Origin: Alicyclobacillus shizuokensis NBRC 103103
GTDB lineage: Bacteria; Bacillota; Bacilli; Alicyclobacillales; Alicyclobacillaceae
Direction: 5' to 3'
DNA length: 64,000 nucleotides
Assembly: GCF_001552255.1 (NCBI RefSeq)
Contig: NZ_BCQV01000019.1
Location: 16,874-80,873, forward strand
Of this stretch, positions 15,571 to 25,406 are shown piece by piece (positions within the stretch are counted from its first letter, which is position 1; every line of letters starts with the position of its first letter). The notes beneath the pieces were generated by a model. That model saw only the letters and a program-made list of their open reading frames with translations, did not search any database and was not told the origin of the DNA. Both the position numbers and the translations under genes were made by a program.

Positions 15571-16677
15571 ATGGCAATCCATCGCGCCTATTTCGCAGCA
15601 GACGGTCAACGTGATCACGGTCGTTCTCAACCGGTCGTGGTTCGTGTCGGTGACAAAGAGTGGGTGATAGGAGATGAGGTGCAGCCGAGGAAAGATCCCT
15701 CTGATCGGCCGCGGCAAGGTGAGCGGTCGGGCCGGGGAGCGGCTGCACGGCAGTCATTCGCAAAGGTACCGGACAACCCGGCTGTGCTTCCAAGCAAGGG
15801 AAAGCCGCGCATAAGGCAGGCGTGGTTCAGGTGGTTCAGATGGCTGGAGTCGTTTTTAAACCAGTTGGCCGATACGGGGGCGCCGGCTCTGGCGCGCTCC
15901 CGCTCGGCCAAGAGCAACCGACGCCGCGCCAGGATGGCTGAAAGTTTTCGAGTCGGTCTGGGGTTTGGGATGGCTCTGGGATGCCTGAGCTTGATTCTGT
16001 TCCATCAAATGCGGCCCAACCTGCCTTTGCCTCAGGATCACTCGGTACAGCCTGCGCCCATCCGCGCCACGGTGGTGAAAATGACCGGGATACCCTTACA
16101 GGTTCCGGCTGTGCATCTGTCTGTGTTGGAGATCGGTGAATACCGCAGCCACGACGCAGCCGCTGCGGCAAGAGGCAAGTATAGCAAGCGGGGAGTGTCG
16201 GCCACCGTGATAGGGACTTCCCCGTATCGCCTCGTGGTGGACGCAGCCGTCCGCAGTGGCAGTCTGCGTGCTCATGAAGCGCGTTTGCACAAACAAGGAA
16301 TCCCTGCGTCGGTGCACACTGTCGTTGTGCCAGCGCGCTCGGTGCGAACGGCGAGCACGGCGACCACAGCGGATGTACATGCGCTCTCCACTTGGCTGGG
16401 AGCAGCTGCGAGCGCGGCTAACGCTTTGGTCGCGGTGTTGTCGGATGGTGCGCCGGAGCGGGACGCGTTGGCAGCCTATCGTGTGTCTCTCAGCTCATGG
16501 CCCAAGCCGGACGTGTTGGCGGCGAGCGGGTATGCGGACAACCTGACCAAGGCCGGGAGGGCCTTGCGCGAGGCATTCGACGCTATGAAACGAGACAATG
16601 GTCAGGCCGCAATAAGCGACCTTCTCAACTTTTACAGCAGGGTGATTCAGTTGTCCGCGTTCAAGGTGAAGGATTGA
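15571..16677 (+). CDS. spoIIB: SpoIIB-like membrane protein with SPOR domain
   Basis: SpoIIB in Bacillus is a single-span protein that links peptidoglycan remodelling to engulfment at the sporulation septum. This 368-residue product has a charged cytoplasmic N-terminus of about 125 residues, one membrane segment (GLGFGMALGCLSLILFH) and an extracellular SPOR-like domain (SVLEIGEYRSHDAAAAARG to PYRLVVDAAV), followed by a helical C-terminal region. The ATG has AAGGGAGA about 10 bases upstream. Identification rests on architecture and on position between the comC-like region and radC, because sequence conservation in this family is low. maf, which follows spoIIB in Bacillus, is absent here. Confidence 0.65.
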   Translation: MAIHRAYFAADGQRDHGRSQPVVVRVGDKEWVIGDEVQPRKDPSDRPRQGERSGRGAAARQSFAKVPDNPAVLPSKGKPRIRQAWFRWFRWLESFLNQLADTGAPALARSRSAKSNRRRARMAESFRVGLGFGMALGCLSLILFHQMRPNLPLPQDHSVQPAPIRATVVKMTGIPLQVPAVHLSVLEIGEYRSHDAAAAARGKYSKRGVSATVIGTSPYRLVVDAAVRSGSLRAHEARLHKQGIPASVHTVVVPARSVRTASTATTADVHALSTWLGAAASAANALVAVLSDGAPERDALAAYRVSLSSWPKPDVLAASGYADNLTKAGRALREAFDAMKRDNGQAAISDLLNFYSRVIQLSAFKVKD

Positions 16678-16794
16678 GACCTTGTTCTCCGTTTGTTCAT
16701 GTGTTTCCATCTGTTTTGGGAAGGGATTTGCTACTTCCTGTCGAAATACGTAGACGGCTGTCCGACAGAACTTCACGAGGAAGGAAGGGTTTCG

Positions 16795-17031
16795 TTGCGC
16801 GGATCGTTGGGCATCGTCGTCTACATGCTGCTGGGGGCCATTCTCGGTACGGTGGCGGGGCAACTGCTCGCGCATCAGGTGCCCTGGCTGGCAAGGCAGG
16901 CGGTGGTGCGGATGAATCCAAGCGGGGACCTGTCGTTTCTGCGCTTCTCGCTTGACCTGACGTTCCGTGTCAACTGGCTTACCTTGGTCGGCGTGGTGGC
17001 TGCATTGGTATTTGGGCGGCGGCGTAAGTAG
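16795..17031 (+). CDS. Small two-span membrane protein, DUF4321-like
   Basis: The 78-residue product has two membrane segments, IVVYMLLGAILGTVAGQLLA and WLTLVGVVAALVFG, with a polar loop ending LRFSLDLTFRVN between them. The length, two-span layout and position by radC suggest the DUF4321 family; this assignment is tentative. The TTG start was chosen because GAGGAAGGAAGGG lies just upstream; an ATG 34 codons earlier lacks such a site and would add a non-hydrophobic extension. It occupies the place of maf in the Bacillus order. Confidence 0.6.
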   Translation: MRGSLGIVVYMLLGAILGTVAGQLLAHQVPWLARQAVVRMNPSGDLSFLRFSLDLTFRVNWLTLVGVVAALVFGRRRK

Positions 17032-17215
17032 GATTCGCCGGCCGAGTCACGTCAATTTGTTGAACACTCGCCACATCCACGGACAGTTGGATAGATTTAT
17101 AATGGAATCGGTTTGGCTTCGCTTTCTGCTTCCCCTATCTTATGTTTGTGTACCGCTTGACCGCCTGCGACCTTGGATAGGTGCAGGGGGCACACGGAGA
17201 TAGGGGGAGGGGCGT

Positions 17216-17902
17216 ATGACCAAACAGGCGCATTCACTCTTGGAGGACACAGATGCACCGCGCGAGCGTTTGCTGCGGTGTGGCGCTCAGGCCCTGCGCA
17301 ACGACGAACTCTTGGCTATCATTCTGCAAACGGGATCCAGGTCCATCCCGGTGCAGGAATTGGCGAGACGGGTTATTCAGTCCGTCGGGGGCTTGTACGG
17401 GTTGCTGGATTGTGAGGTGCAGGAGCTTGTCTCGATACCGGGGATAGGGACGGCCAAGGCCCTGCAAATCGCAGCCGCGGTCGAGATTGGGCGTCGCATC
17501 GTACGCCGGCCCAGTGCCCGTCGCTTGCGCATCCGCAGCGCGGAGGACGCGGCCGAGTATGTTATGGACCGGATGAGGCACCTTAAAAAGGAACACTTTA
17601 TTACCTTGCACTTGGATACCAAACACTGTGTCATTGCGGAAGAATTGATCTCCATGGGGAGCCTGGATGCTTCCATTGTTCACCCCAGGGAAATCTTCAA
17701 ATCTGCAGTCAAGCGTAGTGCGTCTGCGATTCTATGTATCCACAACCACCCCAGCGGCGATCCGCAGCCCAGTCCGGAAGACATCGCGGTAACCAGGCGG
17801 CTGTGTGAGGCAGGCAGGTTGTTGGGCATCGATGTTCTGGATCACATAGTCGTCGGCGATGGCCGGTTTGCCAGTTTGCGCGCGCAAGGATACTGCGGAT
17901 GA
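17216..17902 (+). CDS. radC: RadC/UPF0758 family JAMM-domain protein
   Basis: RadC has a helix-hairpin-helix region (VSIPGIGTAKALQI) and a C-terminal JAB/JAMM domain with the metal motif HNHPSGDPQPSPED and the upstream SMGSLDASIVHPREIF segment. At 228 residues it is family length. The historical DNA-repair role is not supported for most homologues, and its substrate is unknown. The ATG has GGGGGAGGGG upstream. It lies directly before mreB, as in Bacillus. A TATAAT about 115 bases upstream has no matching -35. Confidence 0.93.
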   Translation: MTKQAHSLLEDTDAPRERLLRCGAQALRNDELLAIILQTGSRSIPVQELARRVIQSVGGLYGLLDCEVQELVSIPGIGTAKALQIAAAVEIGRRIVRRPSARRLRIRSAEDAAEYVMDRMRHLKKEHFITLHLDTKHCVIAEELISMGSLDASIVHPREIFKSAVKRSASAILCIHNHPSGDPQPSPEDIAVTRRLCEAGRLLGIDVLDHIVVGDGRFASLRAQGYCG

Positions 17903-17952
17903 ACGATGGATGAGGAGAATCACAGCCTGTGCGAGAGGAGTTTGGAATCTAG

Positions 17953-18987
<1,035 letters not shown>

Positions 18988-19041
18988 GGGAGAGGCTGCG
19001 ACGATGGCCTGAATCGACTCACAGTGGGGAGAGGTCCCAGC

Positions 19042-19070
19042 GCCCGCTTCGTGGCTTTGCGGAAGCGGGC
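19042..19070 (+). other. Hairpin between mreB and mreC
   Basis: GCCCGCTTC and GAAGCGGGC form a perfect 9-bp stem with an 11-base loop. No T-run follows, so it is a poor intrinsic terminator. It may set mRNA stability between the highly expressed mreB and the less abundant mreC and mreD. Confidence 0.4.
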
Positions 19071-19092
19071 GATACCCTGATCAGAAAGTGGG

Positions 19093-19953
19093 ATGCGGGT
19101 GTCCCGTCTATTGACAAACCGTAGGCTGTTTATTCTGCTCGCGGGCTTAATCCTGGTCATTGCCATTGCGGGGCTCACCTTGAGGGAGCGCAATCGCGCC
19201 GCGTCGTGGCCCGAGCGAGTCGTGATGGACGTTCAGAACACAGTGGCCGCGTGGCTGTATCGGCCAGTCAGCAATGCCACGGCTTTTCTGTCCGGTATCC
19301 ACGCGCTACACGAGATGTACGTCGAAAACGCGCAATTGCAGAATGAACTAAAGGATTACGCCTCGCTCAAGGCAAAACTGGCGGACGCCGAGGCGGAGAA
19401 CCAGCGTCTGTCGGAGATGCTCGGTTTCAAACGGTCCCCTGCGAACCGGTATCATCTGCTCCCCGCTCACGTGATTGGACGCGACCCCTCACAATGGAAC
19501 GCGGTGATCACCATCGACGTGGGCAGCGCGGACGGTGTGAAGGAAAATATGCCGATCATCGGTCCAGATGGCAGTTTGGTCGGGCGCGTGGATACAACCG
19601 CGCGCAAGAGTTCCAAGGTCATCCTGGTCACCGATGCGGAGGTGGGTGGCGGAGTCTCAGCCGAGGTGCAAAACGGCAGCAAGAAGCCTCCCTTCGGGGT
19701 GGTGACAGGTTCTACGGGAAGGACAGGCACGCTGCAGCTCGACTTTCTGTCGCCGCTGGCCGATGTGAAGCCGGGGGATACCGTGGTGACTTCTGGATTA
19801 AGCACGGTGTATCCGCCGGATATCGTGATTGGCCGGGTGCAGTCCGTGAGCGGTGGCAGGCAAGGACTCACCCAGTCTGCGACGGTCAAGCCCAGCGCAG
19901 ACCTGCAATACCTGCGCGACGTGTTCGTGGTGGAATCGGGGGACCACGCATGA
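19093..19953 (+). CDS. mreC: Rod-shape determining protein MreC
   Basis: MreC is a bitopic membrane protein linking MreB to the periplasmic-side wall synthases. The 286-residue product has an N-terminal membrane segment (FILLAGLILVIAIAGLTL), a coiled coil (YVENAQLQNELKDYASLKAK) and the two beta-barrels (VIGRDPSQWNAVITIDVGS to GDTVVTSGLSTVYPPDIVIG). It overlaps mreD by the ATGA arrangement, so translation is coupled. The ATG sits 105 bases after mreB, past the hairpin. Confidence 0.95.
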   Translation: MRVSRLLTNRRLFILLAGLILVIAIAGLTLRERNRAASWPERVVMDVQNTVAAWLYRPVSNATAFLSGIHALHEMYVENAQLQNELKDYASLKAKLADAEAENQRLSEMLGFKRSPANRYHLLPAHVIGRDPSQWNAVITIDVGSADGVKENMPIIGPDGSLVGRVDTTARKSSKVILVTDAEVGGGVSAEVQNGSKKPPFGVVTGSTGRTGTLQLDFLSPLADVKPGDTVVTSGLSTVYPPDIVIGRVQSVSGGRQGLTQSATVKPSADLQYLRDVFVVESGDHA

Positions 19954-20474
19954 GAAACGGGATCGCCTTTATTCTGTTGTGGGCGGCCCTTACCCTGCAG
20001 GCGACGGTGTTTCAAGTCCCGCCTATTAACGTGGTGCAACCGGACCTGGTGATTGTGGTCATGGTGGTTGTCGCCCTCACTCGAGGGCCAAAAACTGCGT
20101 TGATTTTAGGGATTTTGGTTGGCCTATGCCAGGATATCGTGTACGGCACCTTCATCGGCCTCAATGCGTTCACCTATGCCGTCATCGGATACTTTGCTGG
20201 CACGGTGTTCGCTCAGTTTTTGCACCGCAATGTGGCCATCACCTTTCTCGTGACCATTTTTTTCACGTTTATCAACGTCTGGATTACATACGGTTTGGAA
20301 CGGCTGTTTGACGTGACAGGGTACACTGGGCAGGTCGTGCTGCGTCATTCCCTGGCACAGATGATCATTGACGGGGTCACCCTATTGATTCTTTATCCCT
20401 GGCTGGTCCGGCTGCTCGTCCCTCGGAAACGGAGACGGTATCCAGAACCCGAGGCAGATGGAGGGAGCGCCTGA
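19950..20474 (+). CDS. mreD: Rod-shape determining membrane protein MreD
   Basis: This 174-residue polytopic membrane protein of the elongasome has about five hydrophobic spans, including FILLWAALTLQATVFQ, LVIVVMVVVALTRGP and AITFLVTIFFTFINVWITYG. It shows the family segment DIVYGTFIGLNAFTYAVIGY. Its ATG overlaps the mreC stop by four bases. The basic C-terminal tail (PRKRRRYPEPE) is cytoplasmic. minC follows after about 75 bases. Confidence 0.9.
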   Translation: MRNGIAFILLWAALTLQATVFQVPPINVVQPDLVIVVMVVVALTRGPKTALILGILVGLCQDIVYGTFIGLNAFTYAVIGYFAGTVFAQFLHRNVAITFLVTIFFTFINVWITYGLERLFDVTGYTGQVVLRHSLAQMIIDGVTLLILYPWLVRLLVPRKRRRYPEPEADGGSA

Positions 20475-20548
20475 GGCATGAGCAGGATTTTTGAACACGA
20501 TCGCGAATTGACAAGCCGTGTCGGTGAGCAGGGGCAGGGGGGAGTTTC

Positions 20549-21232
20549 ATGGCTACAAACATGACGGAACAGACCAGAATGGGACCCAAGCCGCCAGTTG
20601 CAGTCAAGGGCGTACGCGATGGACTCTTGTTCCTATTGAATGACCGATGCTCATTCGACGAATTGCTGCATCACTTGCACGATCTGCTCACAGGGGTAGG
20701 GTCCAGTCTGTTTGATGGACCTGAGATTCCCGTCTTTGTGGATTATGGCGAGCGGGCGTTGACGCGGTCGCAGAGCCAGGCGCTGCTGACAGAGTTTTTA
20801 CAAAAGGAGAACTTTATCCTTCAGGAATTTGGAGCGCATACGGTGGCACGCCGGCTGCTGTTTCGAAATCCGACCGCCGGCGTCAAGCAGTCCATCTACA
20901 AGGGGACGGTGCGGTCGGGTCAAAGCTTGTTGTTCGACGGTGACGTGGTGGTCGTGGGGGATGTCCATCCCGGCGGTGAAATCGCCGCCACAGGGGACAT
21001 TTTTGTGTTCGGCCGGTTACATGGCATTGCGCACGCCGGGGTCGAGGGGGACACTCGGGCTGTGGTAGGGGCGGCGGAGTTCGCCCCTTTGCAGGTACGG
21101 ATAGCGGATTACATAGGACACGCGCCCCGGGCTGAGGGGAAGCGCCTTCGGACCTTCATGGAACTGGCCTACGTGCATGAGAACGGGATGGCGGTAGGGC
21201 GCATGCACTTTCTTCCGTCGTTGCGGCGCTGA
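20549..21232 (+). CDS. minC: Septum site-determining protein MinC
   Basis: MinC blocks FtsZ assembly at the poles when recruited by MinD. The 227-residue protein has the N-terminal FtsZ-interaction domain (KGVRDGLLFLLNDRCSFDELLHHL) and the C-terminal beta-helix that binds MinD (GTVRSGQSLLFDGDVVVVGD, GDIFVFGRLHGIAHAG). GGGGGGAG precedes the ATG. It sits between mreD and minD, the order of the Bacillus mre-min operon. Confidence 0.94.
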   Translation: MATNMTEQTRMGPKPPVAVKGVRDGLLFLLNDRCSFDELLHHLHDLLTGVGSSLFDGPEIPVFVDYGERALTRSQSQALLTEFLQKENFILQEFGAHTVARRLLFRNPTAGVKQSIYKGTVRSGQSLLFDGDVVVVGDVHPGGEIAATGDIFVFGRLHGIAHAGVEGDTRAVVGAAEFAPLQVRIADYIGHAPRAEGKRLRTFMELAYVHENGMAVGRMHFLPSLRR

Positions 21233-21337
21233 CATGCTGGTTGAAGGCGATGGAGAAAAGGATCAAGTTGCGTCGAACTGCACCGGCGTTGTGAGCCGTG
21301 ATGGGGACGCGGAGCGAAGACGTTTGGGGGGACGCGG

Positions 21338-22135
21338 ATGGGCACTGCGATTGTCATCACGTCGGGCAAAGGAGGCGTGGGCAAGACCACGTCTTCAGCG
21401 AACATCGGCACCGCGCTGGCTTTGTTGGGGCGCAGTGTCTGCTTGGTCGACGCGGACATTGGCCTGCGTAACCTGGATGTGGTCATGGGATTGGAGAACC
21501 GCATTATCTATGACCTGGTGGATGTGGCCTCCGGGGAATGTCGATTGGAGCAAGCGCTGATCAAGGACAAGCGGTTTGACCGGCTGTATTTGCTTCCAGC
21601 CTCGCAGACCAAGGACAAGACCGCGCTCTCTGCCGATGCGGTCAAACGGATTGTGAATCAGCTCAAGGAGCAGCATGATTTTGTCATCATCGATTGTCCC
21701 GCAGGCATTGAGCACGGCTTCAAGGTCGCGGTGGCAGGAGCGGATGAGGCGATTGTTGTGACAACGCCGGAGAATGCGGCTGTGCGCGACGCCGACCGGG
21801 TCATCGGGCTGCTGGAGGCGCAGGGGCTGCGTCAGCCGAAACTGGTGGTGAACCGCATCCGGCCAAACATGGTCAAGGCCGGGGACATGTTGGATATTGA
21901 CGAGATTGTGCAGGTATTGGCCATCGACCTATTGGGGATTGTGCCGGATGATGAGGCCATCATCCGGACCGCCAATAAGGGCGAGCCGACTGTCGTGCGG
22001 CCGGATACAAAGGCGTCCATCGCCTATCGGGATATCGCGCGCCGCATCCTTGGCGACTCGGTCCCACTCATGTCCCTTGAGGACGCACCCGGTTTTTGGG
22101 GACGGATCCGGCGCTTGATGGGTGGCCGGTCATAG
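21338..22135 (+). CDS. minD: Septum site-determining ATPase MinD
   Basis: MinD is a membrane-cycling deviant-Walker ATPase that places MinC. The 265-residue product has the deviant Walker A GKGGVGKTTSSANIG, switch I/II segments (DADIGLRNLDVVMGLENR; DCPAGIEHG) and a C-terminal amphipathic membrane-targeting helix (PGFWGRIRRLMGG). GGGGG precedes the ATG at 7 bases. It ends the mre-min block; a sigma-E-like promoter for spoIVFA begins 20 bases later. Confidence 0.96.
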   Translation: MGTAIVITSGKGGVGKTTSSANIGTALALLGRSVCLVDADIGLRNLDVVMGLENRIIYDLVDVASGECRLEQALIKDKRFDRLYLLPASQTKDKTALSADAVKRIVNQLKEQHDFVIIDCPAGIEHGFKVAVAGADEAIVVTTPENAAVRDADRVIGLLEAQGLRQPKLVVNRIRPNMVKAGDMLDIDEIVQVLAIDLLGIVPDDEAIIRTANKGEPTVVRPDTKASIAYRDIARRILGDSVPLMSLEDAPGFWGRIRRLMGGRS

Positions 22136-22154
22136 GGTCCTGGCGACTGCTCAC

Positions 22155-22184
22155 GCATACTCGTCCACACTCCGTCATACGAAT
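22155..22184 (+). promoter_or_regulatory. Sigma-E-like promoter of spoIVFA-spoIVFB
   Basis: GCATACT (6/7 of KMATATW) and CATACGAAT are separated by 14 bases, just after the minD stop. spoIVFAB is transcribed by sigma-E in B. subtilis, so the site fits the biology. Confidence 0.6.
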
Positions 22185-22242
22185 GTACTGGCACCGCGGT
22201 ACCATCCGGTGCGGCAGTCGATGTGGAGAGGGGATAGGGAAT

Positions 22243-23196
22243 ATGCTCCGCAGTCGCCAATCGTTGCGGTCGTGGTGGAATCCCAAGCCGGAAGCTTCCC
22301 CTGGTGCGGGGCCATCCTCGCTTTCTGGCTCTGAATTTCCTCCCTTGGAAGATAATCCGTGGATGTCGCTGCACGCATCCCGGGACGATCAACTCGCGGA
22401 TGGCAGGCCCGGTCGCAGGGCGGGTTCGAGCGAGGACGACAAGGCGGTTTATGTGCGCTGGCTGTCCGAGGAGAGTTCTCCCTATGGGTTTGCGGACCAG
22501 GACGGAACGCTCAAACAGGTGGACAGCCGGACGTGGCAACGCATAACACCGCGCACTCACAAACGGTTTGTAGCATCGAGCAGCACAGCGCGGAAGACGA
22601 GCGGATCGACCCGGCAGAAAAGTGAAACCACCTGGTTGCTGCAGGGGTTCTTGGCGGTAGTCATGATTGGCCTTGGCTGGTACGGCGTTCACGCCAAGTC
22701 TGTGCTTGGCCACCAGGTGAAGGCGACCTTTGAACGGGCGTTTGCCGATGACTACAGCAGCCAAGTCACGGCGGCGTTCGACCGGATAGCCGAAAAATAT
22801 CATCTGAACGTGCCGGTCTTGGGTACCGCGGCGCTGCACTATCACGTGCCCATGCAGGGGCGCGTGACGGTCGACTTTTCCGCCCAACATCCACGGATGG
22901 TCATCTCGGGCAAGGCCAATGAAGGGGTATTAGCCGCTGGCTCCGGGACAGTATCACGATTGCTGCATCAGGATTCCAGCGGATACCTTGTCGTTATCGA
23001 TCACGGTGGTGGGCGGAGCACGCTGTACGACGGCTTGGCGACCGTGACGGTTCACAAGGGGCAGTCGGTTGCCTCTGGACAGCTGATTGGTCGTTTGGGC
23101 AAAAACGGCCATCCTACTCTCCAGTTTGCCTTCCAACAAGATGGGAAATTTGTAAATCCGCATGACTACATCGTCTGGTCGAGCGAGGAAGCATGA
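22243..23196 (+). CDS. spoIVFA: SpoIVFA-like protein, degenerate LytM/M23 domain
   Basis: SpoIVFA holds the pro-sigma-K protease SpoIVFB in an inactive membrane complex and is itself cleaved by SpoIVB. The 317-residue product has a charged N-terminal region, one membrane span (TWLLQGFLAVVMIGLGWYGV) and a C-terminal M23-like domain (EGVLAAGSGTVSRLL to RLGKNGHPTLQFAF). The zinc ligands of active M23 enzymes are missing: LQFA replaces the HxH strand. The ATG follows GGAGAGGGGATAGGG. Its end overlaps spoIVFB by ATGA, so the two are coupled. Confidence 0.85.
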   Translation: MLRSRQSLRSWWNPKPEASPGAGPSSLSGSEFPPLEDNPWMSLHASRDDQLADGRPGRRAGSSEDDKAVYVRWLSEESSPYGFADQDGTLKQVDSRTWQRITPRTHKRFVASSSTARKTSGSTRQKSETTWLLQGFLAVVMIGLGWYGVHAKSVLGHQVKATFERAFADDYSSQVTAAFDRIAEKYHLNVPVLGTAALHYHVPMQGRVTVDFSAQHPRMVISGKANEGVLAAGSGTVSRLLHQDSSGYLVVIDHGGGRSTLYDGLATVTVHKGQSVASGQLIGRLGKNGHPTLQFAFQQDGKFVNPHDYIVWSSEEA

Positions 23197-24107
23197 GGGG
23201 GAGCTTGTTGGCTTCCCGGTGGCCCAGCGCATCCACCTGGGGGATCCTGGCGCGCATTCGGGTGCATCCCCTGTTTCTGGCTCTGCTCCTGTTGGCTGTA
23301 ATCATCGGCTTTTGGAGGAACATGGTGGTCCTTTTCATCCTCGTGATGCTGCACGAGTTGGGACACGCCATGGCGGCCAATTACCTGGGATACGAGGTGG
23401 AAGAGATATCGTTGCTCCCCTTTGGCGGGGTGGCGCGGCTGGCCTATGGGCGGCTTGGATTTGTTCCCAGAGACGAGGCCTTGATTGCGATTGCCGGGCC
23501 GCTGGTCAATGTCCTGCTGATAGGCGTATCTTATGGCCTGGATGCAGGCGGTCTTTGGTCGGTCGAGTTTACATCTGAGGTCGTACGCTTGAATCTGTGG
23601 CTGGTTGTGTTCAACCTGCTACCTGGGTTGCCCTTGGATGGGGGCCGAGTCCTGCGCGCCGCCCGCGCCCGCGAAATCGGATTCGAGCAAGCGACTCAGG
23701 AGGTGTACGGTGTGGCTTTCGTGCTCGCGATTGTGCTGGTGATTCTGGGCGGTGTGTCTATGTGGGCGGGCATGCCGCACTTGGGCATGGTCATTTTGGC
23801 CGCCTTCCTTCTGATCACGGCATGGAGCGGGATGAGAGACATCCGTGTGGAGACCATTCGTTTCCTGGATGCCAAACGTCGCAGCGAACGGCGGCAGACA
23901 CTGGAGGTTCGCGCCTTTGCAGCACCGGCACAAGCCACGGTGCGGGACGTCGTGCGGCGATTTTCGCCCGACCATTACCACATGGTGTACGTCCTCGGTG
24001 CCAGCGGTCAGGTCGCGACCATCCTTGAGGAGGATGAGCTGCTTGCAGCCGTGTTTGACGGCCGCTGGTTGGACACGCTGGAGATGTGGATGAAGCGCGT
24101 GCCATGA
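23193..24107 (+). CDS. spoIVFB: SpoIVFB pro-sigma-K intramembrane metalloprotease (M50)
   Basis: SpoIVFB cleaves pro-sigma-K in the outer forespore membrane. The 304-residue protein shows HELGH at residues 54-58 within a membrane helix, the second metal motif NLLPGLPLDGGRVLRA, about six membrane spans, and a C-terminal CBS-like domain (RDVVRRFSPDHYHMVYVL to ATILEEDELL). Translation is coupled to spoIVFA. About 125 bases without a gene separate it from the rplU promoter. Confidence 0.93.
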   Translation: MRGSLLASRWPSASTWGILARIRVHPLFLALLLLAVIIGFWRNMVVLFILVMLHELGHAMAANYLGYEVEEISLLPFGGVARLAYGRLGFVPRDEALIAIAGPLVNVLLIGVSYGLDAGGLWSVEFTSEVVRLNLWLVVFNLLPGLPLDGGRVLRAARAREIGFEQATQEVYGVAFVLAIVLVILGGVSMWAGMPHLGMVILAAFLLITAWSGMRDIRVETIRFLDAKRRSERRQTLEVRAFAAPAQATVRDVVRRFSPDHYHMVYVLGASGQVATILEEDELLAAVFDGRWLDTLEMWMKRVP

Positions 24108-24232
24108 ATAGGGCATCGTTTAGCGTCACCGGCGTTGGTTTTGTGGTGGGCGACTACCTGTGGGAATGGAAGTGACACATGCCGGAAACCGAACCGAGAA
24201 GTCAGGGTCACGGTCGCGGGTGACAGACCAAC

Positions 24233-24261
24233 TTGCCAGTGGCGTGCAAGCATGATATGCT
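24233..24261 (+). promoter_or_regulatory. Sigma-A promoter of rplU-prp-rpmA
   Basis: TTGCCA and TATGCT are separated by exactly 17 bases. The predicted start is about 24268, leaving an 86-base leader before rplU. Confidence 0.65.
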
Positions 24262-24267
24262 AACATA

Positions 24268-24353
24268 GATTTGTTACTTCAACCGCATGTTGCAGGCGGA
24301 CAAATCCCCTGTGGGTGCCTGGACAGCGAGTCTAAGTAAGGAGCGGTTTGGTC
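24268..24353 (+). promoter_or_regulatory. Probable L21 ribosomal leader
   Basis: The leader holds a CCGC/GCGG hairpin and then GGACAAATCCCCTGTGGGTG, which resembles the conserved core of the Firmicute rplU leader as I remember it. Autoregulation by L21 is the expected role. A covariance-model search would settle the match. Confidence 0.5.
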
Positions 24354-24665
24354 ATGTACGCGATTGTGGGTACCGGAGGCAAGCAGTACAAGGTTTCCGT
24401 GGGGGACGTCGTAACGGTTGAAAAATTGGCGGCCGAGGTCGGTGACTCGGTCACCCTGGACGAGGTTTACCTCGTCAGCGGTGACGGTGGCGTCCAGGTT
24501 GGTTCTCCCGTGGTGCCGGGAGCCCGTGTGGTTGCCAAGGTGGAGGGGCATGGCCGCGGTGAGAAAATTGTGGTGTTCAAATATAAACCGAAAAAGAACT
24601 ATCATAAGAAACAGGGCCATCGTCAGCCGTACACGCGCCTGCGGATAGAGGCCATCGAGGTCTAA
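24354..24665 (+). CDS. rplU: 50S ribosomal protein L21
   Basis: L21 binds 23S rRNA early in large-subunit assembly. The 103-residue protein starts [18 protein letters not shown] and ends with the basic [19 protein letters not shown] segment typical of the family. TAAGGAG precedes the ATG; two codons upstream in frame are a TTG and a GTC without a better site. It opens the rplU-prp-rpmA operon. Confidence 0.97.
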   Translation: MYAIVGTGGKQYKVSVGDVVTVEKLAAEVGDSVTLDEVYLVSGDGGVQVGSPVVPGARVVAKVEGHGRGEKIVVFKYKPKKNYHKKQGHRQPYTRLRIEAIEV

Positions 24666-24673
24666 GGGGATTC

Positions 24674-25000
24674 ATGATTGTCTGCGATGTGACCGAGGTG
24701 AACGGGCGCATTCACCGGTTTCGGTTGCGCGGGCACGCCGGATACGCGGATGTGGGATCGGATATCGTCTGCGCGGCCGTCTCGGCGTTGGTGACAAACG
24801 CCATCAACAGTTGCGAGGCGCTGTTGCGTGTGGTGCCGGAGTGTACAGATGATGGGGATGAGTTGTTCTGTCGGCTTCCATCCCATCGCATCTCCGACGA
24901 GACTGACTTGTTGTTTCGCAGCATGGTACTCGGTCTTGAGCAGATTTCAGAGCAGTATCCACGTCATGTGCAAGTGCGCATGCATCACGAACAGGGGTGA
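24674..25000 (+). CDS. prp: Ribosomal-processing cysteine protease Prp
   Basis: Prp (YsxB) removes the N-terminal extension of L27 in Firmicutes. The 108-residue product has the catalytic pair His21 ([10 protein letters not shown]) and Cys33 ([14 protein letters not shown]) at the family spacing. It lies between rplU and rpmA, and the L27 next to it carries a cleavable extension. The start is 8 bases after the rplU stop, with AAGGGG immediately upstream. Confidence 0.93.
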   Translation: MIVCDVTEVNGRIHRFRLRGHAGYADVGSDIVCAAVSALVTNAINSCEALLRVVPECTDDGDELFCRLPSHRISDETDLLFRSMVLGLEQISEQYPRHVQVRMHHEQG

Positions 25001-25005
25001 AGACG

Positions 25006-25314
25006 ATGTTGCAACTAAACCTGCAGCGTTTTGCACACAAGAAGGGTGTGTCGAGCACCCGCAACGGTCGTGACAGCATTTCCAAGCGGCTGGGCGTCAA
25101 ACGCGGAGACGGCCAATTGGTGACGGCCGGCAGTATCTTGGTTCGTCAGCGGGGAACCAAAATCCACCCGGGTGTCAACGTAGGGATCGGCAAGGATGAT
25201 ACGCTGTTTGCCAAGGTGGAAGGTCGGGTCAAGTTTGAGCGTTGGGGTCGTGATCGCAAGCGCGTGAGCGTGTATCCGGTCGCGGTGGAGGAGCCCGTGG
25301 TCAGCGAGGCCTGA
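25006..25314 (+). CDS. rpmA: 50S ribosomal protein L27 with Prp-cleaved N-terminal extension
   Basis: L27 reaches the peptidyl-transferase centre. The 102-residue protein begins MLQLNLQRF followed by [15 protein letters not shown]. The nine-residue extension ending QRF is the Prp substrate known from Staphylococcus aureus; cleavage exposes the Ala-His start of mature L27. The ATG follows AGGGGTG at 7 bases. A strong terminator ends the operon about 45 bases after the stop. Confidence 0.97.
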   Translation: MLQLNLQRFAHKKGVSSTRNGRDSISKRLGVKRGDGQLVTAGSILVRQRGTKIHPGVNVGIGKDDTLFAKVEGRVKFERWGRDRKRVSVYPVAVEEPVVSEA

Positions 25315-25359
25315 AGAGAATCCTCGGGCTTGGCGTCAGTGGCATACAATAGGGAAAAG

Positions 25360-25388
25360 GGCCTGGCGGTTTCGCCAGGCCTATTTTT
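25360..25388 (+). terminator. Strong intrinsic terminator after rpmA
   Basis: GGCCTGGCG and CGCCAGGCC form a perfect 9-bp stem with a GTTT loop, followed by TATTTTTC. It separates the ribosomal-protein operon from spo0B. Confidence 0.88.
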
Positions 25389-25406
25389 CAGGAAGGGTGT
25401 TGGCCC

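Noticed and set aside
17098..17103. TATAAT upstream of radC
   Set aside because: No -35 at proper spacing and no extended -10, so it was not called as a promoter.
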